A DNA stretch of 64,000 nt from Symbiodinium sp. CCMP2592 (GCA_905221615.1 CAJNDT010003446.1:749278-813277), one strand, 5' to 3'; positions 12,491-25,133 are shown, counted from the first letter of the stretch. Notes: a model not told the origin generated them from the letters alone. Made by a program: numbers and translations.

Positions 12491-14147
12491 GTCTCTTCCT
12501 CGCTGTTGCCATCGTTGCCGTCGTGACATGTCTTTGGCATCGGAGCGTCTCGAAAGGTGCGACAGCTGGAATTCCAAAGTCGAACCAGAACTCCTCGACA
12601 GCAGCCCCTGGACTGACAGTTGAGACGGCCCCTGCATAGAAGCCTGGGTCTTTCAGGTTTTCCTCTTATGTACTCCTCGTGGCTTGCCGAGGGGTGGCCT
12701 CGCATGTGCTAGCCCTGAGACCAGTGGCAGTTTGCACACAGCATTCGGGGCCTCGTAAGTTCAAGTTGATTCATGTTTTTCCCGTCTGATGGCGGCGGAC
12801 GATTCAGTCAGTGTCCGCTGAAAGCCAGTTGTCGGGTTGAGCCACGTCCTTACACGCATGTTCAAGTTCTTTTCATTGTTTGTTGTAGACACTGTGTTCT
12901 TCGTTGCTGATCTGTAGAATGCTTCTCTTCTTACTCCTACTCCTGCGACTACGAGGACGAGGACGAAAATCCACCACGACGACGACTACTACTATGTTTG
13001 GTATATATACTTAGCTTTACTTGTCGTCGTCGTATGAATGCCGCTGTTACTGTTAGCATGGCATTCTGAACATCATGGCATTTGATTCTAATCGCATGCT
13101 GTCGGCATCATTACTGTGAGACGTTGACTTGTGCGATATAGTTTTTACTGCAGTTCTAATTATTAAGGCCGCTTTTCGGACATTGGATTTGGCTGGAGAA
13201 GCTAAAGGGAGCAAATCCAAGAAATGACTTGCTTTGCCTGCCCGGACCTTCTTCCCGTGGATCTTCTTGCTGGCTTCAGAATTTGGGCCCTGGTGTGGAT
13301 CCCACACCCCAACAGCAGGACATCCCAAAAAGCCCAAAGATCCGGGGCCAGTAGACTCAGGCTACCACTCGAAGCTTGGATGTTTGCATCGGACATGCGC
13401 CTTTTGGCTGCTCTTTCTTGGCCTCCCGCTCTTGGCCGCTGTCCTGGTGGATAGCAGCAGCTACTCCTTGGGTGGCTTGCCTGCAATGGCGAAAGAGTGT
13501 TCGTGAAAAGGATGACGGCCGAAGCTACGGCACAGAGTAAGGCTGAGGGTCAGATGGTGACGCTGACAGTCCTGTGAAGAAGATGGTGATGGCTGTGATG
13601 ACGATCTCATGCCCATGGCGCTGATCACAGCGATAGTGGTAACGATAATGATGATGATGATGATGATGATGTTGCCATTGCGCAGCATGTCGTAACGGCA
13701 GATGATCACGTGATCGTCGATGATAATGTGGTGATGGTGACATTCGAGTCTCTGAGCCCCTCCTACGAAGCCCTAGACTCCGCGACCCTGAGGTTACGAG
13801 TGCCCACAGTTTCTGAAGACTATCCTGCCGCTGCGAAGATGCCATGCGCAAGAAAACAAAAGGAGCTCATCGTGCTGTGCTGCCCATGACGAGACAGAAT
13901 CGCCTAAACACGCGACGCTCGAATGCTGCAGCTCACACTGCCAAAATCAGTATGCAATTGTTACATGTGTCAGAGGGTCAGTGCCTTTGTTGTAACAATG
14001 CGATGGTGCAAAAGACGACTTTCACCGCTTCGATAGGGACCTGGTCGTGTCAAAGTGTATTGCCAAAGGAAGAAGGCCGAGGAACACGAGATGGCAGCTT
14101 CGCCACAATGCTTGCGACGCAGGGTTCCCCAACTGATGCCATCAATG
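12491..14147. other. No supported gene; short GAT and CGA repeats
   Basis: A (GAT)n run of about eight units lies at 13648-13672 and a degenerate GACGAGGACGACGA patch at 12950-13035. No ORF has a domain or paired splice signals. ORF at 13844-14320 (+) runs directly into the family C element at 14148, which argues against it being a gene. Confidence 0.5.
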
Positions 14148-14245
14148 TAGGGGCCAAAATAATTACCTATACTATTTTGGGGGCTCCTTATTATAATTAT
14201 AGTATAGTGGGCCCTTCAACCCTATTCCAATTATTAAGGCCTCTA
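14148..14245. mobile_element. MITE-like element, family C
   Basis: Left end TAGGGGCCAAAATAATTACC, right end CCAATTATTAAGGCCTCTA. Between them lie the family blocks TATACTATTTTGGGGG, CTCCTTATTATAATTATAG and AACCCTATT. It closely matches the copies at 51960-52059 and 61583-61674. Confidence 0.75.
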
Positions 14246-14298
14246 CAGTATGCCAAACCACCAAGACAAAGCAAGCCGGCAGCATGTCAACCGGGCAG

Positions 14299-14414
14299 CT
14301 ACTTGGAGCTTCATGGTTAGTTCTAAGTAGGGTTATAGGTAGGGTAACTATAGTTATAACCCATGTTAAGGGACTTAGAACCCCACTTATAACTACCCAT
14401 GAACCTCCAAGTAG
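14299..14414. mobile_element. Long-hairpin element, family F
   Basis: Left arm CTACTTGGAGCTTCATGG continues through TTCTAAGTAGGGTTATA; the right arm ends in CCATGAACCTCCAAGTAG with the matching TTAGAACCCCACTTATAA. A related single arm (TACTTGGAGGTTCAGGGGTA) occurs at 40141. No coding content. Confidence 0.65.
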
Positions 14415-14815
14415 AGTCCGAAAGACATCCACATGGCCCGCCCAGCGCGATGTGGCCATATCAGGGCTTGGCTCGTTACATGGTTCCTCTGAGGGGTTTC
14501 TGAGATTGATCCCCAGTTGCGCAAAGCACAGGCAATAGCGAGGTCAGCCAGGGAAGCGATGATGAGCGGGGGCTACGTGGTTGACTTGATAGCATGTTGA
14601 GGTCGAGGCGAGGCAGTAGAGCGGGGCTACTGAAGTCATCCTCTTTGATGTCGGAGCACCCGGGAATAACATCTGAGGCAGACTGTGACACAACAAGACA
14701 CGAAGACTAGCTTCTGCCGACGTGGCTGAAACACATGCCAGATGTGGCCGCTCACCGCAGCTGTTAGCCTTAGCTGCATCGTGCAGCCGTCGAGGTGCGG
14801 CAGATTGCCGGTAAT

Positions 14816-14911
14816 ACAGGGGCCGAGTAATTACCAGTACTACTTTGGGGGGTTCCTGACAATACAGTATAACGGGGCCCAACACCGTATTCTCATTATT
14901 AAGGCCCCTAT
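14816..14911. mobile_element. MITE-like element, family C
   Basis: Left end ACAGGGGCCGAGTAATTACC, right end TCATTATTAAGGCCCCTAT, with TACTACTTTGGGGGGTTCC and the GGGGCCCAAC..CGTATTCT block inside. It lies about 400 bp upstream of the first gene of the tandem array. Confidence 0.75.
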
Positions 14912-15227
14912 ATTACATCTATTCAAGAGACCCAAGCCCCTCAGCTGCACATGCTCCAGCAAATGGAGGTGGCAAGCGGCCGGCTTTGGAGGAGAAGGTC
15001 AGAGGGCTCCTGAGTTGAGCGGCGCTAGCTGTTCTGACATCGTTTTGTTCGATCACCATGTGGAATGGGACAGGACATAGCATCGCCAAAAAGTTTCTCA
15101 GTAAGGACTTGCGGGGCATTGCACGTGTCAGGCATGGACCTGGCTGACGCGATCCCCTCGTGGTGAACCGTCCAGTGCCCGGAGATGCTGCATTTGCCAA
15201 AGCTAAATCGAAAGAGAAGACAGGTGC

Positions 15228-15254
15228 TTTTTTTTTTCTTTTGTTTTTTCGCAG
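15228..15254 (+). promoter_or_regulatory. Candidate trans-splicing acceptor upstream of array gene 1
   Basis: A pyrimidine-rich tract of T-runs interrupted by single C and G ends in CGCAG 73 bases before the ATG. In dinoflagellates nuclear mRNAs receive a 22-nt spliced leader at such acceptors. Genes 2 and 3 have CTCTTGCTGCAG at the equivalent place (ending at 18933 and 22576), so gene 1 has a different 5' flank from its siblings. Confidence 0.4.
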
Positions 15255-15326
15255 GTCGCCTCATTGCTTGACTCAGCGTTTGCTGCTCAAGCGCTGCTCT
15301 CCGAGTCCTACCCTCCCGTGACAGCC

Positions 15327-17847
15327 ATGAAGCTGCTGACCTGGACGCTCGCTGCTCTGGGAGTCGTCCAGCTGAGGGCTGCAGGACGGGGCGCTGGGAA
15401 GGGCCGAGCCTTCTTAACTGCCGCTGTTTGCTAGGCCAGTGCTTGTCGTCTCCCTCTTTTCTGCTCTCGTGCAAAGCCCTCCTGCAGGACATCAGAAACT
15501 GGCAGTCGTCCGCGTGTTCTCAACTGACGAGGAGGTCCAGTTGCTCGAGGAAAGTGGCCCAGCTTGGGGACGGACGAGTCCATGCGCTGTCAAGTCGAAC
15601 ATGAGCGACATCGATCTGATTTTGGTTTACAGCAAGGACTTGGCTTCGAACCCCACGGCCCTCCAGGTCGTTACGGATCTGGAGAACGGCTTTCAGAAGT
15701 ATATGGACATGCAGAACTACAACTCCTCCAACGTGACCACGGGTACGTCATACGACTGGATGAAGTGCTTCTCGGGTATCCACCACATGTCAGCCATGTT
15801 GAACCCAGAGCAAGACGTCTATGACAACCGAGGCTACACTACCAACAAGCATTGGGTCTCCGGTCCCAACGCCGTGTTTTCCAAGATCATGACCGAGATG
15901 TTCAGTGCAGAGCCTGCCGACATGTACGACACCTTCTTCCTGATGGAGATGGATGCCGTTCCCATCAAGAGCCATTGGCTTGACCAGTTCGAGACCGAGG
16001 CCCATGAGATGGCGGACAACAACATGGCCGTCCGCGGGAGCCAGTACCTGGGTGACAAGTGGGATCTCTTCAAATCGATGATGCCAAAGTACTTGGTGGA
16101 GCACATCAATGGCAATGCCATGTACAACCTGAAGCATCCTTGGACCAAGGCCGTGTACGACGCGTTCCGCAGCATGGACGACGGCAGCATGATGGAAGAG
16201 ATGGCTTTCGACGTAGCCTTTGCAATGATTACCATGGATGCCATGTCTGGGAACAGCAGTGAGTTTGCTGCCGCCTGGGCCGCGGCAGGGGGCAACAGCC
16301 AAACCTACAACTGGGACTCGATGCTGGTGGGCAACTATGCCAACACGCTTCTGAACAGCAGCTTTGAGTTCCCAACGTACATCCGCCATGGCTCGAGCAA
16401 GAACCTGTTCGAGAATCTGGCAGATGAGCACGTGACCCTGGGCGTGGCAATGTTCGATCATCAGGGGCACTTCAAGGACACCGTTCCCACGCACCATCCC
16501 TTCAAGAAGATCCTGACTCTCACCTATTTCCCGCAGCCGAACATGACGGAGACGGTTCAGACACCGGTGGGCAATGTGACCATGATGACGCAGGCGGCCA
16601 CGGCGGAGCCTTTCTATCATCTCTGCGAGACCGCCAAGCTTGTAGACACGAAATGGTTCGCCCTCACGGACAACTACCACATCATCAAGGCTCCGGTGAG
16701 TGTTCTGATGGACGCTGACGAAAAGCCAGTGCTGCCCTACGTGCTCAGGAACTCCAAGTACTGCGGCGAACGCCCGAATTGCGAGGCTTCTATGCTGCAG
16801 GCAGAGGGTCTCTTCAGCATCACACTGAACTACCATCATGACAAGTACGAGGTTCTGTACAAGACCGAGGATGCTAAGAAGTTCTGCGATGCATGGGACC
16901 TCGCAACATCAGGCACGGCAGCTGCGTCGTGGAGCAATTGCAGCTTGTCCTTCGGCCCAACTGGCGATGACTACATCGCCTGGAAGATCAGCGTGGACCA
17001 GAACATCACCGAAGAGTTCACCCCAAAGGACAAGACGCGCTATGGCTGGAGAGCCTGGACCAGCCTCTGGAATCCGGCCCCAGTGGATGCCCGCGAGTGC
17101 ACGCCGATGCTGTACGGCCCCAAGGAGTACCTGGAAACGCTCGGCAACATCTCCAAGTGCGCGGTCGACTATGTGGAGAATGCCGGCGCATGTGAAGCAG
17201 ATGCCGCGTGTGAGTGGAAGGCCATGTTCGAGTCTGGCGTGTGCCTTCAGGATCCCAAGAGCGTCACCACGACGACAACGCTGGAGGGAACAGTCTACAG
17301 CACCATCGAAGTCACGTTGCCACTCACCGTGGACGATGCAGCGGCGATCCTCAACAACGACACCGTGCAGAATGCCATGAAGCAAGGCTTTGCGGATGCG
17401 ATGGATGTGGACGTGGAGGATGTGATGCTGGAGATCCAAGCAGCACGACGTCTGAGCTCTCCGACACGGAAGCTTCAGACGGAGCTGTTGGCTGTGTTTT
17501 CCGTGATCATGGAAAGCCTCGACGAGGCCATCGTGAAACAGGTCGAAATCGAGACCGTGTCCCTGGATGCAACCAACCGCGCCATCGCCAGTGCCGTCGC
17601 AGCTGCGGGCTTCTCGGGCTCCGTGGAGGTGACTGGCAAGACCACCATGCGAGTGCCTGCGCCGACAACCACGACGACCACCACGAGCACCGAAGCCAGC
17701 AACACCACCACCAGTACCACGGACGGAGGTGACGACGGCGATGCCGGCGACGATGGCGACGACGGTGACGAGGAACCGCCCAGCTCGGCAATCACCAAGA
17801 CTGCCTCTTCTGTGCTGGGACTCCTCGTACTGTTGGGCTGGGCCTAA
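15327..17847 (+). CDS. Secreted, probably surface-anchored glycosyltransferase-like protein, array copy 1
   Basis: Two exons, 15327-15384 and 15488-17847, give 805 residues. Exon 1 supplies a signal peptide (Met-Lys-Leu-Leu-Thr-Trp-Thr-Leu-Ala-Ala-Leu). Residues about 45-330 look like a GT-A-type nucleotide-sugar transferase: a hydrophobic strand then Glu-Met-Asp (DxD-like, residues 173-175) in FFLMEMDAVP, a Trp shortly after, and an NGNAMY motif near 227-232. Residues 577-605 hold a Cys cluster (C-x10-C-x5-C-x10-C). Residues about 618-738 form an alpha/beta segment reminiscent of SEA-like extracellular modules. A Thr-rich linker, an Asp/Gly stretch (766-782) and a hydrophobic C-terminus follow, as in GPI-anchored or single-pass surface proteins. 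Several N-x-S/T sites fit passage through the secretory pathway. The enzyme class is inference; substrate unknown. The ATG at 15327 is preferred to the in-frame CTG-type starts at 15439 because only it gives a signal peptide and all three copies conserve it. Confidence 0.8.
15385..15487 (+). other. GA-AG intron of array copy 1
   Basis: Reading through exon 1 hits a stop after GCTGTTTGC, while joining 15384 to 15488 restores frame (phase 1). The donor side reads CTGCAG/GACGGGG and the acceptor side CTGCAG/GACATCAG, so a 9-bp CTGCAGGAC is repeated at both borders. With an AG acceptor the donor must be GA; non-GT donors are known in dinoflagellates. Length is 103 bp. Confidence 0.75.
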
Positions 17848-18930
17848 GGCCTAAGCATCCGCTAGGACCAGGAGGGGAGCAGGGGCAGGGGCGCCCGAGT
17901 TTTTCCGACGGGCTGGAAGTCCCAATAGCGCGAGCAGCCCGCCGCTTTACTGTAGTGTCTTCTGATGGGGTGAATGGCCCCGCACCAATTTTGTCACAGA
18001 GCTTGATCCGGGTCCTGACCATCAAGGCCAGTAGCGAGCTCTAACTCTCTAACTCAAGCCGATACAGCAATACCGATGCTGGCAGGCACACCTGGCACGA
18101 CGGAGGGCGCACTAGATGCGCACTCACACGACGAAGCATGCCATTTTGCAGGAGGCCCGTAAAGGCAAAGCCTACGGCCTACAGCGACCGAGACTTCCCG
18201 GCGGGGGCAGGTGAAGGAAACAGTGCCGAGCAGTTCGCCGAAGCGCTGAGGCTGTTTATCGCTGTCTGTCGCTATACACAGACCTCATCATGCCTGCATG
18301 GGTTGTTTCTCTAAGAGCTCACGGTTGGTCGGCATGTGTCGGAAGTGCCCAGGCTGAGCCATCGGAGTTGCAGGATCAGCTGCGGCGCACCCCGAGAACA
18401 ACTGCAGAGGACTTGCCCGAAGCGTGCAGCCGTGTCTCTGTTTGTTCCATCTTTGTGCCCAAACCTTCTGTACACCATGTGGGGTTCTTACATTTGCAGG
18501 AAGGAGAGCTGGTAAGCTTGCATGTACGGGCGCGCGCAGGCTAGCGTTCCCCGGCAAAGCATTCTGCCAGTGCTCCCGAGTCCGACTGAACCCCGCTAGT
18601 GTAGTACTTGGGGGAAGGAGTTTTGTCCTGCTGTCTCCTTGTGGTCGTCAGTGGTCGTCGTGGCGTGGCGGTCCTCGTGGTCTTATTGGGGATCTATCAC
18701 TGTTTGGGGAGCCACGCTGGCATAGTGCTTTTTTTGCAGGCCTCGTGAGGAGATGCCACGCCATCTAGCGGTTCAGCAAGTTTCTCGTCGCCCGAGACTT
18801 GGCCGTGCACATGCTGTACTAGGCGTCTCATGGATGCATGAGTGTTCGACCTGCCACGCCTTTCACAAGCACCGCAAGCTCGACGACATGATGCAACAAT
18901 CGAGTCGTATCTTCGAACCTTCTCTTGCTG
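17848..18930 (+). other. Array spacer 1
   Basis: About 1.08 kb between the stop of copy 1 and unit 2. It opens with GGCCTAAGCATCCGCTAGG and contains a CATTTTGCAGGAGGCC segment, all repeated in spacers 2 and 3. A TGGTCGTCAGTGGTCGTCGTGG patch at 18640-18665 differs in length between spacers. Small ORFs such as the one starting at 18290 are shared between units only because the spacers are homologous; I see no reason to call them genes. Confidence 0.6.
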
Positions 18931-18983
18931 CAGCGTTTGCTGCTCAAGCGCTGCTCTCCGAGTCCTACCCTCCCGTGACAGCC

Positions 18984-21498
18984 ATGAAGCTGCTGACCTG
19001 GACACTCGCTGCTCTGGGAGTCGTCCAGCTGAGGGCTGCAGGACGGGGCGCTGGGAAGGGCCGAGCCTTCTTCATTGCCGCTGTTTGCTAGGCCAGTGCT
19101 TGTCGTCTCCCTCTTTCTCGTGCAGAGCCCTTCTGCAGGACATCAGAAACTGGCAGTCGTCCGCGTGTTCTCAACTGACGAGGAGGTCCAGCTGCTCGAG
19201 GAAAGTGGCCCAGCTTGGGGACGGACGAGTCCATGCGCTGTCAAGTCGAACATGAGCGACATCGATCTCATTTTGGTTTACAGCAAGGACTTGGCTTCGA
19301 ACCCTACGGCCCTCCAGGTCGTTACGGATCTGGAGAACGGCTTTCAGAAGTATATGGACATGCAGAATTACAACTCCTCGAACGTGACCACGGGTACGTC
19401 ATACGACTGGATGAAGTGCTTCTCGGGTATCCACCACATGTCAGCCATGTTGAACCCAGAGCAAGACGTCTATGACAACCGAGGCTACACTACCAACAAG
19501 CATTGGGTCTCCGGTCCCAATGCGGTCTTTTCCAAGATCATGACCGAGATGTTCAGTGCCGAGCCTGCCGACATGTACGACACCTTCTTCCTGATGGAGA
19601 TGGATGCCGTTCCCATCAAGAGCCATTGGCTTGACCAGTTCGAGACCGAGGCCCATGAGATGGCGGACAACAACATGGCCGTCCGTGGGAGCCAGTACCT
19701 GGGTGACAAGTGGGATCTCTTCAAATCGATGATGCCAAAGTACTTGGTGGAGCACATCAATGGCAATGCCATGTACAACCTGAAGCATCCTTGGACCAAG
19801 GCCGTGTACGACGCGTTCCGCAGCATGGACGACGGCAGCATGATGGAAGAGATGGCTTTCGACGTGGCCTTTGCAATGATTACCATGGATGCCATGTCTG
19901 GGAACAGCAGTGAGTTTGCTGCCGCCTGGGCCGCGGCAGGGGGCAACAGCCAAACCTACAACTGGGACTCGATGCTGGTGGGCAACTATGCCAACACGCT
20001 TCTGAACAGCAGCTTTGAGTTCCCAACGTACATCCGCCATGGCTCGAGCAAGAACCTGTTCGAGAATCTGGCAGATGAGCACGTGACCCTGGGCGTGGCA
20101 ATGTTCGATCATCAGGGGCACTTCAAGGACACCGTTCCCACGCACCATCCCTTCAAGAAGATCCTGACACTCACCTATTTCCCGCAGCCGAACATGACTG
20201 AGACGGTTCAGACACCGGTGGGCAATGTGACCATGATGACGCAGGCGGCCACGGCGGAGCCTTTCTATCATCTCTGCGAGACCGCCAAGCTTGTAGACAC
20301 GAAATGGTTCGCCCTCACGGACAACTACCACATCATCAAGGCTCCGGTGAGTGTTTTGATGGACGCTGACGAAAAGCCAGTGCTGCCCTACGTGCTCAGG
20401 AACTCCAAGTACTGCGGCGAACGCCCGAATTGCGAGGCTTCTATGCTGCAGGCAGAGGGTCTCTTCAGCATCACACTGAACTACCATCATGACAAGTACG
20501 AGGTTCTGTACAAGACCGAGGATGCTAAGAAGTTCTGCGATGCATGGGACCTCGCAACATCAGGCACGGCAGCTGCGTCGTGGAGCAATTGCAGCTTGTC
20601 CTTCGGCCCAACTGGCGATGACTACATCGCCTGGAAGATCAGCGTGGACCAGAACATCACCGAAGAGTTCACCCCAAAGGACAAGACGCGCTATGGCTGG
20701 AGAGCCTGGACCAGCCTCTGGAATCCGGCCCCAGTGGATGCCCGCGAGTGCACGCCGATGCTGTACGGCCCCAAGGAGTACCTGGAAACGCTCGGCAACA
20801 TCTCCAAGTGCGCGGTCGACTATGTGGAGAATGCCGGCGCATGTGAAGCAGATGCCGCGTGTGAGTGGAAGGCCATGTTCGAGTCTGGCGTGTGCCTTCA
20901 GGATCCCAAGAGCGTCACCACGACGACAACGCTGGAGGGAACAGTCTACAGCACCATCGAAGTCACGTTGCCACTCACCGTGGACGATGCAGCGGCGATC
21001 CTCAACAACGACACCGTGCAGAATGCCATGAAGCAAGGCTTTGCGGATGCGATGGATGTGGACGTGGAGGATGTGATGCTGGAGATCCAAACAGCACGAC
21101 GTCTGAGCTCTCCGACGCGGAAGCTTCAGACGGAGCTGTTGGCTGTGTTTTCCGTGATCATGGAAAGCCTCGACGAGGCCATCGTGAAACAGGTCGAAAT
21201 CGAGACCGTGTCCCTGGATGCAACCAACCGCGCCATCGCCAGTGCCGTTGCAGCTGCGGGCTTCTCGGGCTCCGTGGAGGTGACTGGCAAGACCACCATG
21301 CGAGTGCCTGCGCCGACAACCACGACGACCACCACGAGCACCGAAGCCAGCAATACCACCACCAGTACCACGGACGGCGGTGACGACGGCGATGCCGGCG
21401 ACGATGGCGACGACGGTGACGAGGAACCGCCCAGCTCGGCAATCACCAAGACTGCCTCTTCTGTGCTGGGACTCCTCGTACTGTTGGGCTGGGCCTAA
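18984..21498 (+). CDS. Secreted glycosyltransferase-like protein, array copy 2
   Basis: Exons 18984-19041 and 19139-21498 encode an 805-residue protein with the architecture described for copy 1. The difference I noted from copy 1 is Ala to Thr in the EIQ(A/T)ARRLSS segment near residue 671. Most nucleotide differences fall at third codon positions (for example AACTAC/AATTAC and GACGGA/GACGGC), so the copies appear to be under purifying selection or regular homogenisation. The 5' flank begins with CTCTTGCTGCAG, a better match to copy 3 than to copy 1. All key features (signal peptide, Glu-x-Asp motif, NGNAMY, Cys cluster, hydrophobic tail) are intact, so it is probably functional. Confidence 0.8.
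19042..19138 (+). other. GA-AG intron of array copy 2
   Basis: Same CTGCAG/GAC borders and phase as in copy 1, but 97 bp long. It lacks part of the CTCTTTTCTGCTCTCG stretch seen in copy 1. The length difference within otherwise near-identical units shows that the intron interior tolerates indels while both borders are fixed. Confidence 0.75.
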
Positions 21499-22573
21499 GG
21501 CCTAAGCATCCGCTAGGACCAGGAGGGGAGCAGGGGCAGGGGCGCCCGATTTTTTCCGACGGGCTGGAAGTCCCAATAGCGCGAGCAGCCCGCCGCTTTA
21601 CTGTAGTGTCTTCTGATGGGGTGAATGGCCCCGCACCAATTTTGTCACAGAGCTTGATCCGGGTCCTGACCATCAAGGCCAGTAGCGAGCTCTAACTCTC
21701 TAACTCAAGCCGAAACAGCAATACCGATGCTGGCAGGCACACCTGGCACGACGGAGGGCGCACTAGATGCGCACTCGCACGACGAAGCATGCCATTTTGC
21801 AGGAGGCCCGTAAAGGCAAAGCCTACGGCCTACAGCGACCGAGACTTCCCGGCGGGGGCAGGTGAAGGAAACAGTGCCGAGCAGTCCGCTGAAGTGCTGA
21901 GGCTGTTTATCGCTGTCTGTCGCTATTCACAGGCCTCATCATGCCTGCATGGGTTGTTTCTCTAAGAGCTCACGGTTGGTCGGCATGTGTCGGAAGTGCC
22001 CAGGCTGAGCCATCGGAGTTGCAGGATCAGCTGCGACGCACCCCAGGAACACCTGCAGAGGACTTGCCCGAAGCGTGCAGCCGTGTCTCTGTTTGTTCCA
22101 TCTTTGTCCCCAAACATTCTGTACACCATGCGGGGTTCCTACATTTGCAGTAGTGAGAGCTGGTTAGCTTGCATGTACGGGCGCGTGCAGGCCAGCGTTC
22201 CCCGGCAAAGCATTCTGGCAGTGCTCCCGAATCCGACCGAACCCCCCTACTGTAGCACTTGGGGGAACGAGTTTTGTCCTGCTGTCTCCTTGTGGTCGTT
22301 AGTGGTCGTCGTGGCGGTCCTGGTGGTCTTATTGGAGATCTATCACTGTTTGGGGAGCCACGCTGGCATAGTGCTTTTTTTGCACGCCGCGTGAGGAGAT
22401 GCCACGCCATCTACTGTAGCGGTTCATCAAGTTTCTCGTCGCCCGAGACTTGGCCGTGCACATGCTGTACTAGGCGTCTCATGAATGCATTAGTGTTCGA
22501 CCTGCCACGCCTTTCACAAGCACCGCAAGCTCGACGACATGATGCAACAGTCGGGTCGAACCTTCTCTTGCTG
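21499..22573 (+). other. Array spacer 2
   Basis: About 1.07 kb, homologous to spacer 1 throughout, with small indels and substitutions (for example CCGATTTTTTCC against CCGAGTTTTTCC, and loss of one GTCGTGGCGTGG word near 22310). Nothing suggests an independent gene. Confidence 0.6.
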
Positions 22574-22625
22574 CAGCGTTTGCTGCTCAAGCGCTGCTCT
22601 CCGAGTCCTACCCTCCGTGACAGCC

Positions 22626-25133
22626 ATGAAGCTGCTGACCTGGACACTCGCTGCTCTGGGAGTCGTCCAGCTGAGGGCTGCAGGACGGGGCGCTGGGAAG
22701 GGCCGAGCCTTCTTAATTGCCGCTGTTTGCTAGGCCAGTGCTTGTCGTCTCCCTCTTTTCTGCACTCCTGCAGGACATCAGAAACTGGCAGTCGTCCGCG
22801 TGTTCTCAACTGACGAGGAGGTCCAGTTGCTCGAGGAAAGTGGCCCAGCTTGGGGACGGACGAGTCCATGCGCTGTCAAGTCGAACATGAGCGACATCGA
22901 TCTGATTTTGGTTTACAGCAAGGACTTGGCTTCGAACCCTACGGCCCTCCAGGTCGTTACGGATCTGGAGAACGGCTTTCAGAAGTATATGGACATGCAG
23001 AACTACAACTCCTCGAACGTGACCACGGGTACGTCATACGACTGGATGAAGTGCTTCTCGGGTATCCACCACATGTCAGCCATGTTGAACCCAGAGCAAG
23101 ACGTCTATGACAACCGAGGCTACACCACCAACAAGCATTGGGTCTCCGGTCCCAATGCGGTCTTTTCCAAGATCATGACCGAGATGTTCAGTGCCGAGCC
23201 TGCCGACATGTACGACACCTTCTTCCTGATGGAGATGGATGCCGTTCCCATCAAGAGCCATTGGCTTGACCAGTTCGAGACCGAGGCCCATGAGATGGCG
23301 GACAACAACATGGCCGTCCGCGGGAGCCAGTACCTGGGTGACAAGTGGGATCTCTTCAAATCGATGATGCCAAAGTACTTGGTGGAGCACATCAATGGCA
23401 ATGCCATGTACAACCTGAAGCATCCTTGGACCAAGGCCGTGTACGACGCGTTCCGCAGCATGGACGACGGCAGCATGATGGAAGAGATGGCTTTCGACGT
23501 GGCCTTTGCAATGATTACCATGGATGCCATGTCTGGGAACAGCAGTGAGTTTGCTGCCGCCTGGGCCGCGGCAGGGGGCAACAGCCAAACCTACAACTGG
23601 GACTCGATGCTGGTGGGCAACTATGCCAACACGCTTCTGAACAGCAGCTTTGAGTTCCCAACGTACATCCGCCATGGCTCGAGCAAGAACCTCTTCGAGA
23701 ATCTGGCAGATGAGCACGTGACCCTGGGCGTGGCAATGTTCGATCATCAGGGGCACTTCAAGGACACCGTTCCCACGCACCATCCCTTCAGGAAGATCCT
23801 GACACTCACCTATTTCCCGCAGCCGAACATGACTGAGACGGTTCAGACACCGGGGGGCAATGTGACCATGATGACGCAGGCGGCCACGGCGGAGCCTTTC
23901 TATCATCTTTGCGAGACCGCCAAGCTTGTAGACACGAAATGGTTCGCCCTCACGGACAACTACCACATCATCAAGGCTCCGGTGAGTGTTTTGATGGACG
24001 CTGACGAAAAGCCAGTGCTGCCCTACGTGCTCAGGAACTCCAAGTACTGCGGCGAACGCCCGAATTGCGAGGCTTCTATGCTGCAGGCAGAGGGTCTCTT
24101 CAGCATCACGCTGAACTACCATCATGACAAGTACGAGGTTCTGTACAAGACCGAGGATGCTAAGAAGTTCTGCGATGCATGGGACCTCGCAACATCAGGC
24201 ACGGCAGCTGCGTCGTGGAGCAATTGCAGCTTGTCCTTCGGCCCAACTGGCGATGACTACATCGCCTGGAAGATCAGCGTGGACCAGAACATCACCGAAG
24301 AGTTCACCCCAAAGGACAAGACGCGCTATGGCTGGAGAGCCTGGACCAGCCTCTGGAATCCGGCCCCAGTGGATGCCCGCGAGTGCACGCCGATGCTGTA
24401 CGGCCCCAAGGAGTACCTGGAAACGCTCGGCAACATCTCCAAGTGCGCGGTCGACTATGTGGAGAATGCCGGCGCATGTGAAGCAGATGCCGCGTGTGAG
24501 TGGAAGGCCATGTTCGAGTCTGGCGTGTGCCTTCAGGATCCCAAGAGCGTCACCACGACGACAACGCTGGAGGGAACAGTCTACAGCACCATCGAAGTCA
24601 CGTTGCCACTCACCGTGGACGATGCAGCGGCGATCCTCAACAACGACACCGTGCAGAATGCCATGAAGCAAGGCTTTGCGGATGCGATGGATGTGGACGT
24701 GGAGGATGTGATGCTGGAGATCCAAACAGCACGACGTCTGAGCTCTCCGACGCGGAAGCTTCAGACGGAGCTGTTGGCTGTGTTTTCCGTGATCATGGAA
24801 AGCCTCGACGAGGCCATCGTGAAACAGGTCGAAATCGAGACCGTGTCCCTGGATGCAACCAACCGCGCCATCGCCAGTGCCGTTGCAGCTGCGGGCTTCT
24901 CGGGCTCCGTGGAGGTGACTGGCAAGACCACCATGCGAGTGCCTGCGCCGACAACCACGACGACCACCACGAGCACCGAAGCCAGCAATACCACCACCAG
25001 TACCACGGACGGCGGTGACGACGGCGATGCCGGCGACGATGGCGACGACGGTGACGAGGAACCGCCCAGCTCGGCAATCACCAAGACTGCCTCTTCTGTG
25101 CTGGGACTCCTCGTACTGTTGGGCTGGGCCTAA
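22626..25133 (+). CDS. Secreted glycosyltransferase-like protein, array copy 3
   Basis: Exons 22626-22683 and 22774-25133 encode 805 residues. Relative to copy 2 I noted Lys to Arg in HHPF(K/R)KILT and Val to Gly in QTP(V/G)GNV; it shares Thr in EIQTARR with copy 2, so copies 2 and 3 are closer to each other than to copy 1. The Leu-Met-Glu-Met-Asp motif, the Cys cluster, the Thr/Asp linker and the hydrophobic C-terminus are all present. It is the last complete unit: downstream homology stops about 430 bp after the stop codon. Confidence 0.8.
22684..22773 (+). other. GA-AG intron of array copy 3
   Basis: Same duplicated CTGCAGGAC borders, 90 bp, the shortest of the three; it lacks the CGTGCAAAGCCC-type segment before the acceptor that copies 1 and 2 carry. 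Confidence 0.75.

Noticed and set aside
15790..16839. 349-codon minus-strand ORF (repeated at 19441 and 23076)
   Set aside because: It is antisense to the array gene, His/Val-rich as a mirror of the GC3-biased sense codons, and has no domain; the sense frame has signal peptide, intron and selection at third positions.
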